NCBI RefSeq assembly: GCF_048544455.1
Contig: NC_133534.1
Location: forward strand, 36,394,217 to 36,458,216
Direction: 5' to 3'
Length of the DNA: 64,000 nt
Source: Silene latifolia
Lineage: Eukaryota; Streptophyta; Magnoliopsida; Caryophyllales; Caryophyllaceae
Numbering within the stretch: position 1 is the stretch's first letter; each line of letters opens with the position of its first letter. The notes below the pieces were generated by a model, which saw nothing but the letters and a program-made list of their open reading frames with translations, was not told the DNA's origin and did no database searches. Shown piece by piece: positions 48,397 to 56,965 of the stretch. A program made the translations under genes and the position numbers.

Positions 48397-49599
48397 TTTA
48401 TATAGCCTTTCACATGATAGAATGTTAGCATTTATGTTTGAAAGTTGGACTCTTTGCCCCTCTTATGGTTAAGTGGGTGTCCTACTTGTCTTAAGTGTTG
48501 TAGGCTAAAGCATTCAGTTGGGACTAGGTCCTAGGTGAATGACTTCGATCGATGTCATAGATAGGCCCTTATAGTCTTTGACGAGTGTATGTTTGCGGCT
48601 TAATAGCCTTTGTGTCTTAGCTTGGTGGGCTTATATCCAAGTTAGGGCATGACCTCCTGACGTACTCTTAGAAGTATGTGGTCAGCTTAAGTACTAGCCA
48701 ACCCTTTGGTGGACTCCTTAGGGGTACTTATGTGTGTGATCATGGGTCTTGGATGCGGTATTTTCCGCATGTCGCTAGGTCTGCGCAGGTTTAGGACTAG
48801 GGTGTTTACCTTACCTCGTGGTATAAACTCGAGTTACAGAGTGACTATTGACTGTACTAGGAACTTATGCCTGTCTCTAGATATATTGTCCTTTCTTGTT
48901 TGATGATTCTAAGAATCATAGAAGGTGAGATGCAAGCCGGCTATGGTTGATAGAGTTTGGATTCCTGGATGTTATGTGATTCATATGATAGTGTAGTATG
49001 AGTCGGTCTAGTATTCACATGCTAGGACTATGTGTTGTCGTATTGCTGTTCATATGATAAGCATGATTGTCTAGCATCTATATGCTAAGGCTATGTGTTA
49101 TTCATATTCATATTCTTATGTTTACATGTTATATTAATTATGACATTTCGTGGCTGGGAGAACTCGGAGTTACTCCCCACCGACCGTGGCTTTCGTATTT
49201 GTATAAAATGCGATTGGTGTAGGTGATGCATATATGGGGTACATGGACGAGCTAGCGAGCAAAGTAACCTTGGGACCTAGATTGGCTTTATTTTATTGTG
49301 ACCCTTAAACACTTTTTATGTTATATACCCTTTTAGGGACATATGTCTCCCTTTTTCATATTTGGGTTGTATAACTTTATTTCGCGACTTTAGCGATGTT
49401 TTATGTATGAGATTTATTTTAGACCTTGCATGTTTGACACCTTCCCATTTGGATATTTTTATAACAGGTTCAGGTTTCGTTTTCGGTTTTAAAAATTACA
49501 GGTTTTTACCCAAATGAACCTATTACAAACATATCCATGCAGTTTTTATCTACAATTATGTGTTTACTTTTCCGCAATGAATGAGGGTGTCACATTAAC

Positions 49600-50086
49600 A
49601 ATTCTAAGTTCTAAGTAGGAAAATGCAAGTATTCTCGAGGAGATGAGCATATTGCTGAAGTTGCCACGGTCCGCTCGTGCAAAGGGTGAAGACGCTCGGA
49701 TTGTGGGTAGAGGAGACGAGCGACTTGGCAGTCGGGACGCTCGGATTGCTTGAGGTGGCGACGAGCGTCTTGAAGCTAGGACGCTCGAATTGTTATTCAG
49801 AGTGCTTTAGCTTCTTCCTCTCGCATACTTCTTATTCTTGCATTGTTGGTCTTAGTTCTTGCCTCTCCTTCCATACTCGTTCAGCCATCATCATCAATAA
49901 CCTTTCAAATAAGCACGAGAGACGGGAATTTCTGCCTAATTGTCTTCTTTCCTACAAAACAAACATAATGTAATAGGAAAGCAAAATAGAAGGCATTTGA
50001 CGGATAAAATGGCTATGGAACGCTATAGTAATATGTAAAATAGGCTCAATTAAGGGACTAAATATGCGCAAATACGAGTCACATCA
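49600..50086 (-). repeat. Athila-like 3' LTR, second segment
   Basis: Continuation of 26484-27538 beyond the Tekay array. On the minus strand it starts TGATGTGACTCGTATTTG at 50086, right after a GGTTTGGGGATATT polypurine tract. Positions 49670-49800 carry five GACGAGCG / GACGCTCG words, which recur in quantity near 58620-59050. Confidence 0.62.
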
Positions 50087-52035
50087 AATATCCCCAAACC
50101 GAACTTTTACTTGTCCCGAGTAAAGAGGTGACTAAAACTAGGACCATTATTCAAACTATCCTACTAATATAACCGATGTGAGACAATTAGCGGGTCTCAC
50201 TCCGCCCCTTCAACTCACAACAAGACAACCATGAGGTATGATGCCTTCTTGCAAGGCAAGGTGGGGCTTGCCAAAATGGCGATACATCCAAGCATTAAAG
50301 CACACAAAATCAAGTAATGGATGCATCTACAAAAGAATAGCCACTTTCCTCATCTAAGTGGCGGAAATTATCTAAAGGGGAAGCAATTCAAGGGTACACA
50401 CTCCTTTATAGATATGGTTTCTTCAAACTACTAAGCCTAGAAGGATACCAATAAATCACTTCCAAGTTGTGTCAAGCTAGGGTACCTTTGTCCTCAATCG
50501 TTAAATGCTTTCGTCAAGAGTAGACTCCCTATGGTGTTAGAAACACTGGAGGATCACGGAATTCCCCTTCTTGCCTAGACAAGAAGAAGGGTCGTCCCCT
50601 CTCTACCATGCACAAAAGTGGACTCGATGGAAAAGGGATCAATAGTATTTGAGTTTCTTTTGGGAGTTTGCTTTTGTTGTTGTTTTTCCCCCCAATTTCT
50701 TGTGGCATATAACATTTGAGAACACTTTCTTTTTGCCATTTTTTTTATGTTCGGCATTTTCAACATTTGACAATTTCAACTTTTTGCATTTTTTTTGGAA
50801 CAATTTCAAAGTCACCCCATTTGTAGTGAGGGTGCTTATATTTGAAGCGTTAGGAGTCTATTTTTGCTCCTCTTTTTTTTTGATGCAATTGCAAACTTTT
50901 TTTTACTTTCATTTCAATGCTTGAACTCAAATTTGAACAATTTTTGTGCCCATTCCCTTTGATGACAAAATGTGGTATAACATGGATGATGGTTTCATGG
51001 TTTCAAGGGTCACCTTGGAATAAACGGTAGCCAAGGAGTTATCACACCACAAGGTACTCTTGACTAGGCCTTAATCCATGGGTCAAAGGATACTATCATG
51101 ACACATCCTAGGGTGTTTTACAAGTATTCTAACAAGCAAAGTCTCAAGAAGAAAAAGCATCTACAAGGGCCTATATACACTTGTCAAGTTTCCCAAATAG
51201 ACGTTTTCACAAAAATTTTCTAACCATGCAAATTACATGCCATGATGCAACTATCATATATACATCTCCAATGCATATGCTTCTACCAACTAGTATGCCA
51301 AATAATCTAAATGTAATCCTAAATTCACATTGTTTATACCGCATCAATCAAAATAAAGCCACATAGTCATTAACATAAAGAGGAAAAAGGAGGTTGGAAA
51401 GATCATACCATGCGGTCTTCTATATCCTCATGTCTCGGATGTGGCGTAGTCAATCAATGTGAACAAGGATGAAAAAACACAATATATACAAGACTACACT
51501 ACAAAGGAAATGAACTTGTTTTTGGATTTTTAAATTTTTTAAATTTTTATGGTTTTTATGTTTATGAAACAAAAAGACATGTTTTTGTATTTTTCAAAAA
51601 AATTCAATTTTTATGTATTTTTGGAATATAAATTCTCATCCCCCACTTTATTTTGGACATTGTCCTCAATGTACATGTAGGAGTATGAATGAAAAAGGAA
51701 TACATGTTTTTGGATTTTTAAATTTTTGGAAATAAATGCAATGATATGAATGAATGCATGCTCTAACTAAATGCAATTCTATATGACATATATAATAAAT
51801 GAATGCAATCTAAGATACACTAGATGATGCATGTTTTCTATTAAACTATGGTCACTTATGATCAAATCTCCCCAAACCGATTTAAACACTATTTCTAGTG
51901 TAGAAATGAATAGGTTTGGCCATTAGTGACTATGCATGAATTCTAATCTATATGCAATTATCTACATGAATCATGTGAGATATATTACAATGCAATTATA
52001 CTATATGAACTAGCTAATGTAAATGCAAGCTAAAT
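50087..52035 (-). other. 3' untranslated region of the Athila-like element
   Basis: About 2 kb between the LTR edge and a TA microsatellite. On the minus strand it begins (toward the LTR) with the polypurine tract GGTTTGGGGATATT. It is AT-rich with long T runs (50690-50900) and A runs; the Phe-rich frames there are low-complexity artefacts. No gene is supported. It would link the env-like ORF at 58493-56966 to the LTR if the TIR element were removed. Confidence 0.5.
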
Positions 52036-52042
52036 GTATATA

Positions 52043-52114
<72 letters not shown>
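52036..52114. repeat. (TA)n microsatellite, left flank of the TIR element
   Basis: Nearly pure TA dinucleotide run of about 75 bp, ending at the left terminal inverted repeat. The matching run on the right is at 56840-56869. Confidence 0.95.
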
Positions 52115-52118
<4 letters not shown>

Positions 52119-52215
52119 CGAGATCCGGTGAGAACCACCCATATAATGAGAACCGTGAGAACCACTCACAACCCTTAGATCTTACATAAATGAATGCCTG
52201 AGATCCTACCAATGT
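52115..52215. repeat. Left terminal inverted repeat of the gene-capturing element
   Basis: Pairs with 56745-56839. It contains three GAGAACC words at about 10-15 bp spacing, then CCTTAGATCTT and AATGAATG, all in the same order on the right end's minus strand. Confidence 0.75.
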
Positions 52216-52239
52216 CATTTAACAAATTTTCGTCCAACC

Positions 52240-52562
52240 CTGTGTCATCTACCCAAATTACGTTCTCTCTCCAACTACTCTCTATATCCCCATCATCAAA
52301 CTGCTTCCTAGAATTGAAGAACAAACTTCGAAAATCTGATGCTTCCTCCTTTAATTGAGACGCAAATCGAACTATACTTCACGGTACATCAAAATTCACC
52401 GAGGTTTGTTTAATTTCTCTTAATTCCCCCTAATTTCGAATTTTTGCGTTTTGAATTTGTTAATTCTTCAACAAATTAGGGTTAATGAATTATTGATTCG
52501 AGTTTGTACACATAAAATTGGGGTTTTGAATTGAAATTGGTGTTGTAGATTGAGAAATTTGG
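52240..52562. other. Interior of TIR element before the PRA1 fragment, possible captured UTR
   Basis: No coding signal. The sequence has the look of a 5' UTR/intron border (for example TTGTAGATTGAGAAATTTGG just before the PRA1 frame) but cannot be assigned. Confidence 0.3.
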
Positions 52563-52826
52563 TTGCGATGGATTATATTTGATGACTTGGTTGTGACACT
52601 TGGGATTCTTCTTGTTTCATCTATTGTTGTTGTGTTCTTGACCTCTGTGGGGTTGTTGCTTATTTCTGCTGTGCTTATTGGTGGGGCTGTTGTCTGTGTT
52701 CATGGCGCGTTTCGTGATCCTGAGGATTTGTTCTTGGATGAGCAGGAGCCTGCTAATGCTGGACTTTTGTCGTTTCTAGGTGGCGCGCTTCCTCTCTCTT
52801 TATTCTTTCTTCTGCTTTGGTGCTAA
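52563..52826 (+). pseudogene. Captured fragment of a PRA1-family gene
   Basis: The frame encodes a hydrophobic stretch, then VVCVHGAFRDPEDLFLDEQE and GLLSFLGGA, the conserved C-terminal segment of plant PRA1 (prenylated Rab acceptor) proteins. Those are small four-helix membrane proteins of the endomembrane system that help recruit Rab GTPases. Only about the last 60-70 residues match; the first half of the gene, including the N-terminal cytosolic region and first membrane helices, is absent. The frame ends at TAA 52824. The preceding 52240-52560 may be captured or unrelated 5' sequence. Two strong membrane-spanning segments remain visible. Confidence 0.7.
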
Positions 52827-53341
52827 CTCTGTTGTCGGACGTGTTTGATTTCAGGTTCCGCTTTGTTAGGGTCCATCTCTTTTTTCTCCTTACTAGATCA
52901 AATTATCTTGTTGTTTCTCAATTGGATGTAGTTATGTTGAATCTGATTATTTGTTATCTCAATTGCTTCATTGTGTTGAATTCATTAATATGCCTCATCA
53001 CTTGCGTTGGATTGTAATGGAATTTGCAATATCAGATTTAAGTATGATGACGATTATCTTGCTTAATGTCGAGTAGGAAATGTAAATCTTGATGATCACA
53101 TGTTTTTTCCCCCCTTTTTTTCAGTTATTGATCAGTTCCGAGACCGACCTTGAGAGATGGTTGTGGGAGAGATTCAGGTTTAGTAAGGATCCCAGCTTGT
53201 CAAGATCAGACATTCCCTTAATCCTCAATCCATACTTGTATCTTTCGCGATCATCTTTTAGGTAGATTTGCTTAAATTTTGTGACGATGCTCCTATTATC
53301 TGGACAATGATTATTACCCTGAAACTTCATATTTGAAACAG

Positions 53342-53963
53342 ATGTGTGCTTAACATATGAAAACCAATCAGCAATGAAAAGAGGAAATACCAAATGGAAG
53401 GAAGGGCGAGATATCTGGTGGCAGGTTAGTAGACTTATATTGTCAGATTATGGATCATTTCCCTGTATAATACAATCGTGTTATTTGTACAATGCGCGAT
53501 GTGCTTCTTTTCGTGGGCATGATTTTGCAATTACCGTAGAAAGTTTCCACTGTCTTCAAATCAAGTAGCATATACATTGTTTCTATTAAGTTATTAACCT
53601 ATTTAGATGGAAAAGGGAAATTGTAGCATTTCATTTCCAAGTGGTTTACTAATCATGACAACTTAGAGTCGATTTGACATCCTTTCGGTTCTGTAGGATG
53701 TAGTTCCAAAGTACCCTAGTTCTTGTGCTGTTGAATGGGTTGATGCCGAAGATCCGTTGTTCCTGCTTTACACTAGTGGAAGCACCGGAAAACCTAAGGT
53801 AACAATGTATCATTTATTTAATTGATTCTTTTGCTTGGTCAATGTCTTATATAATCCGTGGGGTCTTATTGTAGGGTGTCGTGCATACAACAGGAGGATA
53901 CATGGTTTACACCGCAACGACATTCAAGTATGCATTTGATTACAAGCCTTCAGATGTCTACTG
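53342..53963 (+). pseudogene. ACS: Captured acetyl-CoA synthetase fragment, three exons with introns
   Basis: Exons are 53342-53424, 53697-53798 and 53875-53963, all with AG/GT borders and consistent phases. Together they encode about 91 residues with no stop. Exon 1 ends WKEGRDIWWQ, exon 2 has [19 protein letters not shown], and exon 3 starts [30 protein letters not shown] is the AMP-binding P-loop motif of adenylate-forming enzymes, and the surrounding words are those of plastid acetyl-CoA synthetase (At5g36880-type), which activates acetate to acetyl-CoA. The rest of the roughly 700-residue enzyme is absent before and after, so the fragment cannot be catalytic. Introns are kept, so the source was genomic DNA. 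The intact frame suggests recent capture. Confidence 0.88.
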
Positions 53964-54127
53964 GTAAGATTGTCCGAGTAACCCAGATGCAATATTGTTA
54001 TGGGTCTATCTATCATATGTAAAAAAAGAATCCAAAAATATTTTGCTCGCTGTCACTTTCTTGATGTCGTTGCTTTTCGAGTAAAATACACGAGCTCTTC
54101 TTTCTTCTACGTTTTACTTATTTTGAA

Positions 54128-54195
54128 AGCCAATTAGCTCAAATGGGAGAGCATTGTGCAATGCACAAGATGTGGGTTCGACTCCCATATTGGCT
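54128..54195 (+). repeat. tRNA-like sequence, left member of an inverted pair
   Basis: Acceptor-like ends AGCCAAT and ATTGGCT pair over all 7 bases. A box A-like TAGCTCAAATGGGAGAGC forms a D arm (GCTC/GAGC), and GGGTTCGACTCCC forms a T arm with box B. The anticodon region can form TTGTG/CACAA but with a 5-base loop, so it is not a canonical tRNA. The second, inverted copy lies at 54367-54437. Confidence 0.7.
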
Positions 54196-54366
54196 ATGAA
54201 ATACCAAATCTTTCTTTTATTCTAAGAATGAAATAATGTAATTGGTAATCCTATTTCCACTTCTTATCAAGGATCTAAAGACAAAAAAAGATGAGGAAAT
54301 TGGACACTTTTTCATGCATGTACAGGGTTGTTTAATGCACATAGGTTGCTTTTTCATGCATCTAAT
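54196..54366. other. Spacer between the inverted tRNA-like sequences
   Basis: About 170 bp with three scattered copies of CATGCA / ATGCACATAGG-type words, the same motif that builds the minisatellite at 54540-54950. No ORF of note. Confidence 0.5.
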
Positions 54367-54437
54367 AGGCTATATGGGACTCGAACCCATACCTTGTGTA
54401 AAATTTGCACATTGCTCTACCATTGAGCTAATAGCCT
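54367..54437 (-). repeat. tRNA-like sequence, right member of an inverted pair
   Basis: Minus strand: AGGCTAT...ATAGCCT ends pair over 7 bases. Box A-like TAGCTCAATGGTAGAGC and box B GGGTTCGAGTCCC are present with a clean T arm. The anticodon arm has a 9-base loop (CAAATTTTA), again non-canonical. It resembles 54128-54195 along its length, in opposite orientation. Confidence 0.7.
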
Positions 54438-54539
54438 TTAAAATACGCTAAACAAATACGAGTATGTAATAACGGGCGTATCATATGATTATGCCCCCTA
54501 AATAATCGACATAAGTACATTAAATCACCTTCAGAGTCA

Positions 54540-54950
54540 TTTCATTTATTTCATGCACATAAAACCTTATTTCATGCACATAGAACCTTATTTTATGCAC
54601 ATATAATTTTATTTCATGCACATAGACACTTATTTCATGCGCATATATTTTTATTTGATGCACATAAAACCTTATTTCATGCACATATAATCTTATTTCA
54701 TGCCCATATAAAATTAACGTCCTTAACCAAAAGTAATTAGTATCATAATATAACCAACTGATGCAATTGAACAACTTTTTCATGCACATAGAGCCTTATT
54801 TTATGCACATAGAACCTTATTTCATGCAAATATAATTTTATATATGCCAACACTTATTTCATGCACATAGAACCTTATTTCATGAACATAGAACCTTATT
54901 TCATGCACATAGAATCATATTTCATGAAAATAAAATGTCTTAAAAAAACT
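54540..54950. repeat. Minisatellite, ~22-bp unit around CATGCACATA
   Basis: Units of the type TTTCATGCACATAGAACCTTA repeat about fifteen times in two blocks, separated near 54710-54780 by unrelated sequence. Variation between units is mainly in the last five bases. Histidine- and tyrosine-rich frames on the minus strand are by-products. Confidence 0.9.
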
Positions 54951-55411
54951 ATTGTATAAAAGAGCACATCCAAAAATCCTTGGAAGAAACTCAAATCACA
55001 ACTGAACTGATGCTAAAAGTTTACTTATTGTATTGCTTTTTAAATTTTACTTTCAATACAGACTACCGGTAATTAGCTAATCACAAGAGAATGAACGTCA
55101 AATTAGCCAAAGACGAAATTAGGGGAAAATGCCTATGGAAAGATAAAGAGAGAGCAATGAGCTCGCTTTCGATCTATTAGTCAGATGGAATATGCTATAA
55201 TGTTATCTACGAGCCACGAATTCCGCCTACTGGGAGAAGGCACTGCATAAAATGCCAATTTCATATGACAGCAGGCACTGCCAAGCTTCTGTGAAACAGT
55301 GCTAATAAATATACGTAACAACTGCAACCAAACACCTTAAAGTGAAGTTTTTTTGTGGTGCTGTGTTAACGAAGTAATCACATAGAAGCAGAGCAAATGT
55401 AAGAAACTTAC
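54951..55411. other. TIR-element interior without recognised content
   Basis: AT-rich sequence between the minisatellite and the glycosyltransferase fragment; part could be captured intron. Nothing coding is supported. Confidence 0.4.
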
Positions 55412-55766
55412 CAACCCGGAAAGACCAATCAGAAACGGGATGTCGAAATGTTGGTTGGTCGTGCGAAGACGGAAAAGGGGCAAAGGTCTAGAGCTATGCT
55501 CAGTCTTGTTAATTGCAGGCTTGTCCATACAATCAAACATGAGATCAACATCAGGGACCATGCCAGGATACCGTTTAAGAAGCTGTAATAACCCCCATAC
55601 AGTAAACATCACTCTACTCTACACACAAGCATAATACATGTCGATAAACAAACGGCCCCCAACTATTATACCCGGAAAGCAGCATAATCCTTAGCTTCCA
55701 TCAAATGGTCGAAACTTATCCTGCTGTGAGACCATGGCTCCAAATGAGATTTCGAAGTATTATAAA
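55412..55766 (-). pseudogene. Captured exon of a rumi-like O-glycosyltransferase (CAP10/DUF821 family), broken
   Basis: Minus strand, one exon with plausible acceptor (CTACAG) and donor (GTAAGT). It encodes SRISFDHLMEAKDYAAFRV, then FTVWGLLQLLKRYPGMVPDV, DLMFDCMDKPAINKTEHSS and PLPLFR...HFDIPF, the conserved centre of plant rumi-like glycosyltransferases (CAP10 superfamily, secretory pathway). Three defects are visible: a one-base loss just after AAFRV, an in-frame TAG shortly before the FTVWG string, and another one-base loss after HFDIPF. Other exons are missing. It lies opposite in strand to the PRA1 and acetyl-CoA synthetase fragments. Confidence 0.78.
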
Positions 55767-56744
55767 CTGTAGAAAAGTATATAATTAAAACTTCAACAAT
55801 TTCATAAAACTCATCAACGACTAATTTTAAACAAAAATTTATAAAATAAATAATCGAAAGAGTTCGTATTATGAGGAGAAGTTCTATACCAGAAACAGTG
55901 AATCTTTCTCGATGATTTCGGCAATATTCGAACCATAAAGACAAGTTGGATTCTTAGTAATGGACACTTATTCTTGCACTCCTCGTTAATCAATCGGAAA
56001 CTCGATTCTTACCATTTATAATGGACACTTATTCTTGCACAATTTAAAATGAACTTGGATCCTTTGTCTAATCCTCGAGTGATCAAAAACCAAATCAAAA
56101 GGTAACTCCTACAATGGCATACTTTAAACATAATTCGAGCATTACCCAGTACGGTAAACTACACAGCCAACTATTCAAAAGGGAATTCAGTCATAATAAT
56201 CAAGCAACACAAAAATAGGGTTAGGATTCTAAATAAATAAATTAAATTAAATCAGTAAGGAATTAAAGAGATTACAGTGACAGATCGTCAATGGCTAACT
56301 AAGTAATTGTAGTAATTAATAGGTAATTAGCAAAAAAACTGCAGGTAACTTGAATCGAACAATGTTTGAAAGCAACGAAAATAAAAGATAGAAGAACAAA
56401 TCAGGAGTGTAACCTTAATCACCTAATTTTAGTCACAAAAATCGTAAAAATTAAGGAATGAGAAAGAAATTGAGGAAATTGAGAAATTACCTAATTGTTC
56501 TGCTCGAAATGAGAAAAAATCATAGATGAAATTAGCGAGAACGAAGAAGAAAGCGGGATTGAAGTTGGATGTACGCTGTAATGGCGATCGAAATCAAAGA
56601 GAACGAACAAGGCATGAGCAACGGAAGCGAATGTGATGAATAAGCAGAGATAAATAAGGACGAATAGAGAGAGAAAGTAAAAATGAGAATCAAAGGAAAT
56701 TAGTGGGTGAGTCCGTGAGATAGGTTGGAGTCATGCTCAAAATA
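55767..56744. other. TIR-element interior, right part
   Basis: Probably captured intron and upstream sequence of the glycosyltransferase (minus strand) plus element-specific DNA. Purine-rich AGAGAGA words occur near 56660-56690. No further exon was recognised. Confidence 0.35.
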
Positions 56745-56837
56745 GGTTCAATCTCAACCATTCAGTTATCCAAGATCTAAGGATGTTAGAGGTTCTCACA
56801 GTTCTCATTATCTTAGTGGTTCTCATAGGATCCCAAA

Positions 56838-56839
<2 letters not shown>
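56745..56839. repeat. Right terminal inverted repeat of the gene-capturing element
   Basis: Plus strand ends GGTTCTCATAGGATCCCAAATC before the TA run. Its reverse complement follows the left repeat with the same order of GAGAACC and CCTTAGATCTT words. Confidence 0.75.

Positions 56840-56869
<30 letters not shown>
56840..56869. repeat. (TA)n microsatellite, right flank of the TIR element
   Basis: A 30-bp TA run, after which the Athila-like 3' region resumes (ACTAAATGCAAGG). Confidence 0.95.
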
Positions 56870-56870
<1 letters not shown>

Positions 56871-56965
56871 CTAAATGCAAGGTAATTTAAAATGCGATGC
56901 AATTATACTTAAGAGGTAGGGAGAGAAAAGTATCATACAATTGGAGATGGTGTGGTTGGCATCTC

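Larger units (their letters stand above)
27539..49594 (+). mobile_element. Tekay-type chromovirus as LTR-internal-LTR-internal-LTR array with one target duplication
   Basis: Three LTRs of about 3.1 kb starting TGTAACATCCCG and ending GGTGTCACA alternate with two internal regions of 5.13 kb. TTAAC occurs directly before the first LTR (27534-27538) and directly after the third (49595-49599). No separate duplication flanks the middle LTR. So one insertion event bounds the whole 22-kb structure, and the second unit arose afterwards or during integration by LTR-LTR recombination. Primer sites match initiator tRNA-Met, polypurine tracts precede LTR2 and LTR3, and the integrase is followed by a chromodomain-like tail: the Tekay (Del) chromovirus pattern. 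Both gag-pol copies are disabled. A LINE sits in LTR3. Confidence 0.9.
44053..49594 (+). repeat. LTR3 of the Tekay array, interrupted by a LINE
   Basis: About 3.1 kb once the LINE (45974-48396) and one 15-bp duplication are removed. It ends GGTGTCACA at 49594, followed by the TTAAC target duplication. The GC-rich repeat at 45207-45256 is contracted compared with LTR1 and LTR2. Confidence 0.92.
52115..56839. mobile_element. Non-autonomous TIR element in a TA tract carrying pieces of at least three host genes
   Basis: The left end (from GGGTCGAGATCCGGTGAGAA) and the reverse complement of the right end share about 85 bp, including ATAATGAGAAC, GTGAGAACC and CCTTAGATCTT, at roughly 75% identity by eye. 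Both sides are (TA)n. No transposase is found in the 4.7-kb interior. It holds a PRA1-family fragment (+), three consecutive acetyl-CoA synthetase exons with introns (+), an inverted pair of tRNA-like sequences, a CATGCACATA minisatellite and a rumi-like glycosyltransferase exon (-). Introns retained in the fragments show capture at DNA level, as in Pack-MULEs and Pack-TYPE transposons. The superfamily is unresolved: TA flanks could be target duplications or simply the insertion preference. Confidence 0.72.

Noticed and set aside
50649-50924. Phe-rich 91-codon frame
   Set aside because: Low-complexity T-rich sequence of the Athila 3' region; no family resemblance.
52030-52218. Ile/Tyr-alternating frame
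   Set aside because: Translation of the TA microsatellite.
54128-54195. Functional tRNA gene
   Set aside because: Acceptor and T arms are good but the anticodon loop has the wrong size and no T33/anticodon can be placed; the inverted partner at 54367 has a different wrong loop.
52115-56839. Helitron as carrier of the captured exons
   Set aside because: Helitrons lack terminal inverted repeats; here both ends match in inverted orientation over ~85 bp, and no CTRR-hairpin end in an AT target was seen.
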